A program made the translations under genes and the position numbers. The notes under the pieces are model-generated. The model was not told the DNA's origin. It worked only from the letters and a program-made list of their open reading frames with translations, and made no database searches. Shown one piece after another: positions 8,661-17,566 of a stretch of 64,000 nucleotides of DNA. Position 1 is the first letter of the stretch. Each line of letters opens with the position of its first letter. This DNA is from SKVR01 sp037441525 (GTDB lineage: Bacteria; Bacteroidota; Bacteroidia; Bacteroidales; UBA7960). The DNA lies in the NCBI GenBank assembly GCA_037441525.1, contig JBBISA010000003.1, forward strand, positions 130,241-194,240, in the 5' to 3' direction.

Positions 8661-9938
8661 TCAGAGCAATTTGGGCCTTACCCTGAGCATTATATAAGTA
8701 AAATAAAGGGGCTGAGAGGTAGACCCATTCTTAATCAAACCCATTGATTCAGTGGCGACCATGTGCGAATACCCACCGATTATCTGAGTGAAACTATTAA
8801 AGCGGTAATTCAAGGTAAGGTCGATTTCGGTGCCAAGGAATTTATTGGTTTGAACCGCGTTATTGGCCTTGAAAGGATTCATTCCCCAGAAAAGATGTAA
8901 ATCTGCATCAACAGTGATTTTGGATGAAAGCTTAATCCTGTTTTTAACGAAAGGGTTTATCAGCCCTGCGTTGCGTGTATGTACCGGGATGTTGGTAAAG
9001 AAATCCATAAATCCATTGTGAGCGTGCCCGGCCCCGTGAGTAGGATCAAAGGTCCTGAAACGGTTATCGCCCGGATTTGCGGCATCATTGCCCGAGAATA
9101 ATTCAAACCCGAGGGTGGATACAAAATTGTCTGAAACGGGCAAAGATGCTTCAGACCGCAGATACCAGGCGCTTACTTTTTGCCCGGTACGATGTTTCCC
9201 ATGCTGAATTGCCGGGTTGACCATAAAATCGATATTCCCAAATTTGTACAAGGTGTAAACCGACCAGGTTGAATGCACAAACATGATATCAGGATTAATT
9301 AGAGTGCCATTTGGCAGGCTGTGCTCGTTTCCCTCAGCAATACCCAGCAATGAAATACTGCCCTTATTGCCCATTGTAGTATTAAACCAGCCAAAACCCA
9401 TAAACTTGTAATTATTGATGCCGTAATGATTGGTGAAATTTCGGGTGTAAGCATCGGGGGGCTGATTAAAAGCAGCACCCAAATGCAGTTCACCCGCCTT
9501 CGAAATGTGTTTCAACAAAGCCACATCATGTTTCTGGGCCATGGGTATCCAGTCATTTACTGCAAAAAAACGCTGATTATCGTAGATCAATTCCTGTCGC
9601 CCAACTTTTAAAGAGAAGCTATCGGTAAACATTAATTCAATCCAACCCTGATGGAGCGATACCGATGGGATGCTCATTTTCTGGGCTTCCTGCCCCCAAA
9701 CCCTCACATCCTGAAAGGAAAGATGCATCTTAACCCTGTCTTGCCGGAAGGATAGGTTTAGCCTCGACCGTTGATTGATATGCAACGTGGGGGTTTGGCC
9801 AGCTTCAGGCAATGCCCGGTAGCCGTTCCGTATTTCTGCCCTGGGGCTGATGTCTGCATTGATACCCAGCTGAGCCTTCAGGGGAAAAATTCCCTTAACA
9901 ATCAGAATAACAAACAGAATAGTTTTTCTTTTTCCCAT
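8661..9938 (-). CDS. Outer-membrane beta-barrel porin, alginate-export family type
   Basis: 425 aa from ATG 9938, chosen because a clean signal peptide (MGKRKTILFVILIVKG to about residue 22) starts there; the frame is open to 9998 with a polar extension. The mature part is rich in alternating beta-strands, with the early NQRSRLNLSF and KVGRQELIYDNQR motifs typical of the alginate-export (AlgE-like) barrel family, and ends with a hydrophobic strand (FTYIMLRVRPKLL). In this locus it more likely admits a small anion such as a sulfur oxyanion to the periplasm than alginate; that is inference from context. It is 25 nt downstream of the cytochrome b gene and 52 nt upstream of the rhodanese lipoprotein gene. 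Confidence 0.75.
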   Translation of the reverse strand: MGKRKTILFVILIVKGIFPLKAQLGINADISPRAEIRNGYRALPEAGQTPTLHINQRSRLNLSFRQDRVKMHLSFQDVRVWGQEAQKMSIPSVSLHQGWIELMFTDSFSLKVGRQELIYDNQRFFAVNDWIPMAQKHDVALLKHISKAGELHLGAAFNQPPDAYTRNFTNHYGINNYKFMGFGWFNTTMGNKGSISLLGIAEGNEHSLPNGTLINPDIMFVHSTWSVYTLYKFGNIDFMVNPAIQHGKHRTGQKVSAWYLRSEASLPVSDNFVSTLGFELFSGNDAANPGDNRFRTFDPTHGAGHAHNGFMDFFTNIPVHTRNAGLINPFVKNRIKLSSKITVDADLHLFWGMNPFKANNAVQTNKFLGTEIDLTLNYRFNSFTQIIGGYSHMVATESMGLIKNGSTSQPLYFTYIMLRVRPKLL

Positions 9939-9963
9939 AATTTCTTTACTCTCGCAAAACCTG

Positions 9964-10614
9964 TTAATTATCCGATTCTGTTTTTTCCTTTTTATCATCC
10001 ATCTTTTCCAGCTCCTCCCAGCCTGTAAGCATTGCTTTAAGGTTAGAGGTAATGGTTGTACCCGTAGTAATCAGATAGAGGTGAACCACAACAAAGGCAA
10101 TCAGAATATATGCCCCAAGGGTATGAAGCATTGCCACTCGTTCCAGCCCCTGCAATCCAAGTTCTTTAATCTCTCCCTGGCTTGGGTAGCGGTAAAACAT
10201 ATAGGCGAGTCCGCTGGCAATCATTACGGGGAAAACAAGGATTTTCAATGACAGATAAACCAACCTTTGTAATGGGTTTAGTTTGCTGAGTGCCGTTTTT
10301 CGGGTTGGATGGGGTGCATTTCGGAAGATGCCAAAAATGTAGTATTCGGCTTGTGCCCTCAGGTTTTGGGTTGTTGGCAGGTATTGTCTCCATTCGCCTG
10401 TAGTGAAATGCCAGAAAATAGTAAAGGCCGTAAGGATCATGAATGCCCAGGCAGCCTTATTATGAAGGTTAACCGCCATTTCGAACCCAAAAAAACTGAA
10501 TGACCCATGAATTTCGAAGCCTGTAAGTGCCAGAAAGAATACCAGGAAAGCCTGGGTCCAATGCCAGAACCTTTCATAAAGCTTATAAATATACACTCTT
10601 TCAAGTTGTTCCAT
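9964..10614 (-). CDS. Membrane cytochrome b (b561/hydrogenase-type, four helices)
   Basis: 216 aa integral membrane protein. Four hydrophobic helices carry histidines suited to binding two b hemes: RFWHWTQ in helix 1, NLHNKAAW before helix 2, FWHFTTGEW at the end of helix 2, and LHTLGAYI with VVVHLY in helix 4. This is the pattern of cytochrome b subunits that connect the quinone pool to a periplasmic redox enzyme. It lies 28 nt after the octaheme cytochrome gene, so it most likely passes electrons between menaquinone and that cytochrome. The C-terminus is charged and cytoplasmic (DDKKEKTESDN). Confidence 0.85.
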   Translation of the reverse strand: MEQLERVYIYKLYERFWHWTQAFLVFFLALTGFEIHGSFSFFGFEMAVNLHNKAAWAFMILTAFTIFWHFTTGEWRQYLPTTQNLRAQAEYYIFGIFRNAPHPTRKTALSKLNPLQRLVYLSLKILVFPVMIASGLAYMFYRYPSQGEIKELGLQGLERVAMLHTLGAYILIAFVVVHLYLITTGTTITSNLKAMLTGWEELEKMDDKKEKTESDN

Positions 10615-10642
10615 GTTTTTGATAATAGGTTTTTACGGGTGA

Positions 10643-12202
10643 TTATTTTTTTCTTGATGAAACATAGCGCAGGGTTGCATGAGAAAATACCCCAAGGAGT
10701 GACATTACGATTAACAACACTCCAAAAGTATCAAGGGCAGCAATCCTGTTTTTGCCCGGAATATAGGTATCGGCAATTAATTCCATTCGGCTGTTGTTTC
10801 GGTTATGGCAATCGTGACATTGGAGCGCCTCGCTTGCAGGAGATACCATGTGATTAACCGGCAGGTACATCTCAGTTTCAATAAAATCCCACTTTCCGCT
10901 AAAAGGTCTGTCAATATACTCCATCCCCTTGGTTAAGGCCTTTTCCCAGTCTAAATCGAGCCACAATGCACCATTCCCTGGTTCAGCATCCCACAACTTG
11001 GCATGAAGAATACTTAGATTTACCGGATCGTAGGGCTGTTTCCCCCGGTGAACCTTGGCAGGTATTATCCTCGAATCCTTGTCGGTAGCCGAACCGAACA
11101 GAGTATTAATTTTCAGGAAAGCTTCGGTAGTATCGACCTTATCGGAAAGTAAAAAATGATCGGCAGTGCCATTAAACCAAAAATACTCGGGCTGAACATG
11201 GGTTTTCCAGGATGCATCTCCTTTTATTGACATATAAACCGGGTTACCCATTTCATCGAACAATTCGAAGGGCTTCCCGTCCTTGAGCGCCCCCACGGTT
11301 GACCAGTCCCACGACATTTTTGTTGCATTTACCTTGGCATATTCGGGGATATGGCAGGTTTGACAGGCAATTTTGGATACGTGGCTATTTATCATATTAT
11401 CGGTATGAGGCATTGCCGTATGGCACTGCTCGCAAGTAGCACGCCTTGAATTGGCTGACGATACACCATAATAGCGTCCTTTCATCTGATGGTTTGTAGC
11501 CGGGTGGCAGTCAACACAGTTTAAGTTAGCCCCATCTACCCCCATGTGCACATCTACCTGACGAGATGCGGTGAGAAGGGCCATCTCCAGGTCGCCATGC
11601 TTTACATTATTGCCGCCGCCGCCATGAAAATGGCAGTATCCGCAGTTCTCTTTTTTGGGCAATCCTACACTCTGAACAATGGTACGAAAATCCTGTCCTG
11701 GCTCAGGATAACCGGCACCACCCCGCATTTTCTCATAAGTTCCGGTATTATCATGGCATACCAGGCAATCGATATTATAAGGATTGGTAAAGTCAAAATT
11801 TTTATCATTCCAACCATAGCCGGCATGGCAACGGTTGCAACTTCCTTCATTGGCAAAAATACCAGTGCAAAAGTTGTTGACAAGGTTTTTCTTCCCCAGA
11901 TAGGTTACACCGCGACCTTCGATAAAGTCTTCGCGCTCCCAGGTAAAATGGAAACTATGTAGCAACTCTTCGCCCCGTTCAGTATGGCAGGAAATGCAAA
12001 CTGCAGTAATCTGATGGGGGTTAGCGAAGTTCTGCTGCAATACTTCGAGTTTGCTGTGATCAACACCCGGTTGATGGGCCACAGAATATTGCTCCTTCAG
12101 GCCGGCCAGCAATTTATTGTCCTGCTTGGCATCGCGAAGTACCAGGGTGATGATAACTATGGGAACTACAACCGACAAAATAAATGTTACGATATTCTTC
12201 AT
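10643..12202 (-). CDS. Octaheme c-type cytochrome, tetrathionate reductase (OTR) family
   Basis: 519 aa with eight CxxCH heme sites, starting at residues 69, 122, 146, 187, 229, 257, 280 and 462. There is an N-terminal membrane helix (about 4-22) and a second near the C-terminus (about 484-505), so the heme domain is tethered in the periplasm at both ends. Heme count and layout fit the OTR family, members of which reduce tetrathionate, nitrite or hydroxylamine in vitro; the physiological substrate is generally uncertain. Here the neighbouring YeeE and rhodanese genes point to a sulfur substrate. First gene of the locus, with a promoter about 160 nt upstream. The long gap between heme 7 and heme 8 is filled by a non-heme domain. 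Confidence 0.88.
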   Translation of the reverse strand: MKNIVTFILSVVVPIVIITLVLRDAKQDNKLLAGLKEQYSVAHQPGVDHSKLEVLQQNFANPHQITAVCISCHTERGEELLHSFHFTWEREDFIEGRGVTYLGKKNLVNNFCTGIFANEGSCNRCHAGYGWNDKNFDFTNPYNIDCLVCHDNTGTYEKMRGGAGYPEPGQDFRTIVQSVGLPKKENCGYCHFHGGGGNNVKHGDLEMALLTASRQVDVHMGVDGANLNCVDCHPATNHQMKGRYYGVSSANSRRATCEQCHTAMPHTDNMINSHVSKIACQTCHIPEYAKVNATKMSWDWSTVGALKDGKPFELFDEMGNPVYMSIKGDASWKTHVQPEYFWFNGTADHFLLSDKVDTTEAFLKINTLFGSATDKDSRIIPAKVHRGKQPYDPVNLSILHAKLWDAEPGNGALWLDLDWEKALTKGMEYIDRPFSGKWDFIETEMYLPVNHMVSPASEALQCHDCHNRNNSRMELIADTYIPGKNRIAALDTFGVLLIVMSLLGVFSHATLRYVSSRKK

Positions 12203-12705
12203 TAGGTTTATCTTTGATTATTCAGGCAGAACTGAAAATTTTTAGTTTAAAGGCTTTTTTAAGTAAAAACAATCTGATGAAGCGCTCAGAAATGCAGGCA
12301 ATTGAAGCAAAACGCTTTTGTTAAAATGCAGTATGTTAATTTTTTACCAAAAAGTATTACAAAGTTAGGGAACCCAATGAATCATTGGCAAAATATTTTA
12401 ATCGCATCTTAATATTTATATCTTTAATATTATTCTGACTATCTGATCAATAGAGCCCTATCGTTATTTAGACTAATTATAAATTTCAAACAACTTCATC
12501 AAGATGTTGTTAAAACAGTGTGCTGAAATAAAAAGAATTGTCATGATTGCCTTTATTACCAAAGCCTTTAAACCAACAGGCAATAAACCTTGCAATTATT
12601 AACAAAAAGCCCTGACTTATTAAGATGTGAGAAAAAAGCCTATACATCAAAAATAATTGTAAATTAGCCTTGTTAATTCAGGCATTACATCCAAAAAAAC
12701 ACACA
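12203..12705. other. Divergent intergenic region, 503 nt, no gene seen
   Basis: An AT-rich region between the octaheme cytochrome locus (minus) and the response regulator gene (plus). I see one good minus-strand promoter (12360-12392) and no convincing open frame; the only small ATG frame (near 12276) is 14 codons. No tRNA or recognisable riboswitch was found. Its length suggests extra regulatory sites. Confidence 0.5.
12360..12392 (-). promoter_or_regulatory. Promoter of the octaheme cytochrome / rhodanese locus
   Basis: Minus strand: TTTG at 12392-12389, 21 nt, then TAACTTTG at 12367-12360. The same boxes and spacing occur at 2383-2415. It predicts a transcription start near 12352 and a leader of about 150 nt. 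Confidence 0.45.
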
Positions 12706-13203
12706 ATGGGCAAGCCGGACTACACCCACATTTTTATTGTAGAGGACGACAAATTCTACGCGAATGTTATTCGTCATGCACTGGAATCAAAGAATTATAT
12801 GAATGTGAAGGTATTTACCAGCGGAGAGGAATGTTTGGAAAATCTTCATCTGAACCCTGAAATAATTCTGTTGGATTATCGCTTGGGAGATGACCGCATG
12901 GATGGCCTTGAAGTTCTGAAAACCATTCGCAAAAGCGATTCCGATGTACAGATAATCTTTCTAACTGCCGTTGATAAGCTCGAGGTTGCCACCAATACCA
13001 TAAAAGCAGGGGCTTATGATTATGTTGTTAAATCGGAAGCGGCCGTTGAGCGTATCCGTAATATAATCCGCCGGGTAACCTTCGAAAATCACATCCGAAA
13101 AGAAAACCTTCTCCTGAAGCGGAGCCGCAAAATTATTCTTTCCATTATTTTTGTGCTGGCGCTCGCCATTATAGCCCTTAGTTTACTTCAGATTTACCGA
13201 TGA
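12706..13203 (+). CDS. Response regulator receiver domain with a C-terminal membrane helix
   Basis: 165 aa from ATG 12706 (a TTG 36 nt upstream is in frame but weaker). Residues 6-122 form a CheY-like receiver domain with the full active site: Asp14 and Asp15, phospho-acceptor Asp57 in ILLDYRL, Thr87 in IFLTA and Lys109 in YVVKS. After a basic helix (residues 128-142), residues 143-161 are a continuous hydrophobic helix followed by QIYR. There is no DNA-binding or enzymatic output domain. A receiver held at the membrane by a C-terminal anchor is unusual; the output may be recruitment or sequestration at the membrane. Its TGA overlaps the ATG of the ygiQ-type gene by 4 nt, so the two are translationally coupled. 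No histidine kinase lies nearby. Confidence 0.85.
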   Translation: MGKPDYTHIFIVEDDKFYANVIRHALESKNYMNVKVFTSGEECLENLHLNPEIILLDYRLGDDRMDGLEVLKTIRKSDSDVQIIFLTAVDKLEVATNTIKAGAYDYVVKSEAAVERIRNIIRRVTFENHIRKENLLLKRSRKIILSIIFVLALAIIALSLLQIYR

Positions 13204-14948
13204 CATCAAAATCCCTCTTCCTGCCCCTTACCACCGATGAAATGCGCGCCAGGGGATGGGAACAGGCTGATATCATTCTGGTAACCGGCGATGCCTACAT
13301 CGACCATCCATCGTTTGGCACTGCCATACTCGGCCGCCTTGCCGAGAGCATGGGCTTGCGTGTGGCAATTATGGCACAACCCAATTGGCGCGACGATCTG
13401 CGCGATTTTAAGAAACTTGGGGCACCCCGGATGTTTTTTGGAGTGAGCGCTGGAAGTATGGACTCGATGGTTAACCATTATACTGCATTGAGACGGCGCC
13501 GCACCAATGATGCTTACACCCCTAGCGGAAGAGCAGGATACCGGCCCGATTACGCATCTGTGGTTTATACACGGATACTGAAAAGTCTTTATCCCGAAAA
13601 ACCAGTAATACTGGGCGGAGTGGAAGCATCTATGCGGCGATTTACCCATTATGACTACTGGCAGGATAAGGTAAAACCTTCCGTTTTGGTGGAAAGTGGC
13701 GCCGATATGTTAATTTATGGCATGGCGGAGCAGGCTTTCCTGGAAATAATTAAACTGATGACCAAAGGAATACCACTTTCAAACCTGCACAATATTAATC
13801 AAACGGCCTATCTTGTTCCTAATGGCAACGAAATTCCCAATTTGAAGAGTGTTGAAACTATTCAATTGCCTGCGCATGATATGGTTGTAAGGAATAAAGC
13901 TGAATTTGCCCGGGCGTTCAGGATTATGGAAGAGACCATCAACTCGCTTTCTCCCGTTAGATTAATTCAGCAACAGCAAGGAGCATCTGTAGTTGTAAAC
14001 CCACCCTACCCGCCTGCCGACGAAAAAACTGCCGATATTCCCTACGACCTGCCCTATACCCGCCTTCCACACCCCAAATACAACAGTAAGCCCCCTATTC
14101 CTGCCTACGAAATGATTCGGAATTCCATCAATATTCATCGTGGCTGTTTTGGAGGTTGCAGTTTCTGCGCCATCAATGCCCACCAGGGCAAACATGTCGA
14201 AAGCCGCTCGGAGGCATCTGTCTTGCGAGAAGTAGAAAAGGTGGCAGAAACACCAGGCTTTAAAGGGCATATTACCGATCTTGGCGGCCCATCAGCCAAT
14301 ATGTACCGCATGGGTGGAATTGATAAGGATATTTGTCAGAAATGTAAAAGACCTTCCTGCATTTTCCCCAACACCTGCAAAAATCTGCAATTCGATCACT
14401 CCCCCTTACTTGAGTTGTATGAAAAAGCATCCCGAATAAAGGGGGTAAAAAAAATTACCATCGGCAGCGGAATCAGATATGATATGTTGCTGGGTAAATC
14501 GCCCGAAACAGAAAAAAAGTACAACCTCAGACCCTATATAAATAAACTTATTAAACATCATGTTTCGGGAAGGCTAAAAGTAGCACCCGAACATACCTCG
14601 CCCCGTGTTCTTAAACTAATGCGGAAACCATCGTTTAATGGATTTGAAGAGTTTCAACAGATATTCCGAACCATTTGTAAAAAAGAGTCGCTTCCCTGGC
14701 AATTGGTTCCCTATTTCATTTCAGGCCACCCCGGCACCCTGGAACAAGACATGAAAGACCTTTCGGTTCTGCTAAAAAAGCTTGACTTCCAGCCGGAACA
14801 GGTGCAGGAATTCACTCCAACGCCCATGACACTGGCCACAACCATTTATTATACCGGTATCGACCCCTATACCGGCCAAAAAGTAACCGTTATTCGCTCT
14901 GACAAGGAAAAAAGAAGGCAGAAGGAATTTTTCTTCAGAAAGAAATAA
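13200..14948 (+). CDS. ygiQ: YgiQ family radical SAM protein
   Basis: 582 aa. The radical SAM cluster motif is Cys316-x3-Cys320-x2-Cys323 (GCFGGCSFCAI), after a long N-terminal domain that has the YgiQ features DAYIDHPSFG (about residues 31-40) and GGVEASMRRF. A second group of cysteines (CQKCKRPSCIFPNTC, about residues 379-394) may bind another metal centre. Length and motifs are typical of the family, whose reaction is not established. The ATG overlaps the stop of the response regulator gene (ATGA), an unexpected partnership that hints at co-regulation. Confidence 0.93.
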   Translation: MTSKSLFLPLTTDEMRARGWEQADIILVTGDAYIDHPSFGTAILGRLAESMGLRVAIMAQPNWRDDLRDFKKLGAPRMFFGVSAGSMDSMVNHYTALRRRRTNDAYTPSGRAGYRPDYASVVYTRILKSLYPEKPVILGGVEASMRRFTHYDYWQDKVKPSVLVESGADMLIYGMAEQAFLEIIKLMTKGIPLSNLHNINQTAYLVPNGNEIPNLKSVETIQLPAHDMVVRNKAEFARAFRIMEETINSLSPVRLIQQQQGASVVVNPPYPPADEKTADIPYDLPYTRLPHPKYNSKPPIPAYEMIRNSINIHRGCFGGCSFCAINAHQGKHVESRSEASVLREVEKVAETPGFKGHITDLGGPSANMYRMGGIDKDICQKCKRPSCIFPNTCKNLQFDHSPLLELYEKASRIKGVKKITIGSGIRYDMLLGKSPETEKKYNLRPYINKLIKHHVSGRLKVAPEHTSPRVLKLMRKPSFNGFEEFQQIFRTICKKESLPWQLVPYFISGHPGTLEQDMKDLSVLLKKLDFQPEQVQEFTPTPMTLATTIYYTGIDPYTGQKVTVIRSDKEKRRQKEFFFRKK

Positions 14949-15001
14949 AGTGAATTGTGGTGCCAGTGTTAATTCACTTACGGCAGGCTATCAATAATTT
15001 C

Positions 15002-15009
15002 TACCTTTG
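15002..15009 (+). promoter_or_regulatory. -7 promoter box upstream of proC
   Basis: TACCTTTG matches TAnnTTTG exactly and would start transcription near 15016, about 70 nt before the proC start. No clear -33 TTG is seen. Confidence 0.35.
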
Positions 15010-15086
15010 TAACCTTGATTTTTTTAGTGGACAAACATTTAGATTTACCGATACTTTTTACATCCACAAAATAACAAACCAAACCT

Positions 15087-15896
15087 ATGACACACAAAGT
15101 TGCCATTCTTGGAGGAGGAAACATTGGGGTATCACTTGCCCGCGGACTAATATCCAGTCGGTTATTCCCGGCTTCAGGTATTACAATTACGCGTCGTCGT
15201 GCGCATCTTATCGAATTCATGGCAAAGGAAGGAACCATGGTAACATCTGATAATCTTTCGGCTGTAAGAGCATCACGACTTGTTTTTCTTACCGTTAAAC
15301 CTCAACAATCGCGCGAAGTACTTCAGGAAATCAGCGTAGCATTGCGGCCCCGTCATCACATCATCGTTTCTCTGGTTACCGGCCTTGGCAGTGCAGAGAT
15401 TAAAGCAATAACAGGGCCCGAAATCTCAGTCTTTCTTGCCATGCCCAATACCGCTCTTGCCCTTTGCGAAAGCATGACGTGCCTGTCGTATGGCGATGTT
15501 CCCGAAAAAGACAAAGAGGAGGTAATTAATATTTTCAATCGTGTAGGAAAATGTTTCGAAATACCCGAAGAACTGATGGGTGCATCTACCGTGCTTGCCG
15601 CCTGCGGAGTAGCATTCGCACTCCGGTTTTTGCGCAGTATTGCTCAGGGAGGGGTTGAAATTGGTTTCAACGCAGAACTGTCGACCCAGATTGCTGCCCA
15701 AACTTTGAAGGGAGCTGCGCGCCTAGCCCAAGAAAGCGGCAACCACCCCGAACACGAAATAGACAAGGTTACCACCCCCATGGGAATAACAATTTCGGGG
15801 CTCAACGAAATGGAGCACAATGGTTTCAGCTCTGCCCTCATAAAAGGGCTAATGGCATCGTACCAGAAAATTGAGAAACTTAACGGCAAGAAGTAA
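15087..15896 (+). CDS. proC: Pyrroline-5-carboxylate reductase
   Basis: 269 aa, cytoplasmic. It reduces 1-pyrroline-5-carboxylate to proline with NAD(P)H, the last step of proline synthesis. The Rossmann nucleotide-binding motif GGGNIG is at residues 9-14, followed by VKPQ and MPNTAL in the middle and the C-terminal family signature region (about 222-245) with TTPMGITISGLNEME. Length is normal. It has its own likely promoter and is convergent with the DUF2179 gene. Confidence 0.93.
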   Translation: MTHKVAILGGGNIGVSLARGLISSRLFPASGITITRRRAHLIEFMAKEGTMVTSDNLSAVRASRLVFLTVKPQQSREVLQEISVALRPRHHIIVSLVTGLGSAEIKAITGPEISVFLAMPNTALALCESMTCLSYGDVPEKDKEEVINIFNRVGKCFEIPEELMGASTVLAACGVAFALRFLRSIAQGGVEIGFNAELSTQIAAQTLKGAARLAQESGNHPEHEIDKVTTPMGITISGLNEMEHNGFSSALIKGLMASYQKIEKLNGKK

Positions 15897-15965
15897 AAAG
15901 AATCAAATTCAGGAAAACGTTTCAGCGTATCAGTATAAGGAGGCAGGTTAGTGTTTTACTTTGCC

Positions 15966-16550
15966 TTATTTGCGTTTCAGAATACCGTGGGTGAGATTAA
16001 AACTCTTGTTCCGCATGGGAATCCCAAAATATCCTTCCTTTACAGCTTTGATCTCTTCTATGGTATAAAATGCCTGCGGATTGAAACGGTTAATGGCATC
16101 GATAACAATGCCAATATTTTTGCGCTTGATGATGGTCAGAACAATTTTCACCTGAGTTCCCATGGCCCCTTCAGCATCGAAAATGGTTACCCCGAATCCC
16201 TTTTCACGCAGATAATTCACCAACTCTGATGTATCCGTTTTGGGAATAACCCTTACCAGCACCGTACCCAGCGATAGCTTTTCCTCTATTCTGATGCCAA
16301 TATAATTGCCCATGGCAAAGCCGGCACCATAAGCAATGTACGACATAGGATTGCCAAGATGCTTCATTACCTGTGTTACAGCCAAAAGCCAGATGATTAC
16401 TTCGAAAAAGCCAAAAATAGGGGCAACGTTTTTCATCCCCTTCGAAACAAAAATAACCCTTAGAGTGCCAATGCTCTGATCGAGAATCCGTGAAAAAAAG
16501 ATTAACAAGGGCAGTAGCACCCAGGTCCACCAGAAAGATTCCATAACCAT
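15966..16550 (-). CDS. DUF5698/DUF2179 membrane protein (UPF0316)
   Basis: 194 aa. Three N-terminal membrane helices (about residues 8-85) include the motif DQSIGTLRVIFVSKG. A cytoplasmic DUF2179-type alpha/beta domain follows (about 100-185), with EKLSLGTVLVRVI at its start. The family is widespread and of unknown function; the soluble domain resembles small ligand-binding domains. The start at 16550 gives a short periplasmic N-terminus (MVMESFWW). Single gene, tail to tail with proC. Confidence 0.88.
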   Translation of the reverse strand: MVMESFWWTWVLLPLLIFFSRILDQSIGTLRVIFVSKGMKNVAPIFGFFEVIIWLLAVTQVMKHLGNPMSYIAYGAGFAMGNYIGIRIEEKLSLGTVLVRVIPKTDTSELVNYLREKGFGVTIFDAEGAMGTQVKIVLTIIKRKNIGIVIDAINRFNPQAFYTIEEIKAVKEGYFGIPMRNKSFNLTHGILKRK

Positions 16551-16622
16551 TTATTTTTTCGGACTAAAAAGATAACAGATTTGGTTTAAAATATCGCCAT
16601 TAAAAACCCTGCGATCAACCCA

Positions 16623-17528
16623 CTAAAAATACTTGTACTCATGCCTGATGGTATAGTTGCGCGAAATACCCCGTCCACTACCATCAATAAATACTTCCGA
16701 TTCCTGAAGCCGTGAGTTCTCATCCCAAACCCTTGAAATTGTGCTTATAATCTCTCCCTGCCGGTTATATTCCTCCTGCAGGATGATATTGCTTTTTTCA
16801 TCGTAAGTAAATTTTATTGTATTCTTTTTTACGGGGGTCTCCTCAATTACCTCTACCAATTGCCCCTTTTCATTTTCGCTTAGCATTACTTTCTCTACCA
16901 ATTTATCATTATCATCAAAAACCAGGGTTTCTTTGCGACTGCCCGACGGGTAGTATTCAATCACCCTTCGTATGGAGGACCTATCAATGCCATCATATTC
17001 ATCAACCTGGGTTTCATCTCCTTTTTCGTTGCGTTCAATTTCCTTTTCGGCCAGTATATCACCATCGGCATCTTTCATAACATAATGTACCAGATGACCA
17101 TTGGCATAATCAAACTCCTCGGTCGATTCCAAATCCCCTTCACTATCGGAAGCTTGCTTGCCTATTAACTGGCCCTGGCTGTTGTAATTCCAGATAATGG
17201 TATCAAAAGTACCATCGAGATAATGTACGTACTCCCTGGCAATATTGCCCTTTTCATCAGGCTCAAAGGTTTTGTGCTCGGCAACGGTACCATCTTCTTC
17301 AAGCATAATATGAGAAATCAGGAAATCATTTTCGTTATAAGTGAGTTGGAGTTCGCTAACAAGATTACCATCAGGGCTAAAATTTTTTTCATTAAGAACC
17401 CTTCCTTTTTCATTAAAAACGGTATGTTGAAAAAGGTATTCCCGCTCATCTAGTTCGCTGTGCGATGCAGATTTTAGTATCAAATCCTTCTTGTAAACAA
17501 GCAATTCTTTAATTTTTGGTGTACTCAT
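16623..17528 (-). CDS. Cytoplasmic YD/RHS-like repeat protein of unknown function
   Basis: 301 aa, acidic, with no signal peptide or membrane helix. Nearly the whole chain is a series of degenerate units of about 20-25 residues, each with a turn such as NEKGRVL, SPDGNLV, NSQGQLI, YPSGSRK, NRQGEII and DENSRLQ followed by a strand rich in Glu, Val and Tyr. The pattern resembles YD/RHS-type or YwqK-like beta repeats that are normally exported, but here there is no export signal. I do not know its function. It lies 38 nt downstream of the S46 peptidase gene on the same strand, so the two may be co-transcribed. Confidence 0.7.
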   Translation of the reverse strand: MSTPKIKELLVYKKDLILKSASHSELDEREYLFQHTVFNEKGRVLNEKNFSPDGNLVSELQLTYNENDFLISHIMLEEDGTVAEHKTFEPDEKGNIAREYVHYLDGTFDTIIWNYNSQGQLIGKQASDSEGDLESTEEFDYANGHLVHYVMKDADGDILAEKEIERNEKGDETQVDEYDGIDRSSIRRVIEYYPSGSRKETLVFDDNDKLVEKVMLSENEKGQLVEVIEETPVKKNTIKFTYDEKSNIILQEEYNRQGEIISTISRVWDENSRLQESEVFIDGSGRGISRNYTIRHEYKYF

Positions 17529-17566
17529 AATGATTTCCTGGTTTTATCATCAATTTATTGAACAGC

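Noticed and set aside
12276..12323. Short ATG frame in the 12203-12705 intergenic region
   Set aside because: Only 14 codons with no feature to support translation.
14957..15250. Open frame of 97 codons overlapping the proC start
   Set aside because: It overlaps the N-terminal part of proC in another frame, has unnatural composition (Cys/His/Tyr scattered) and no motif.
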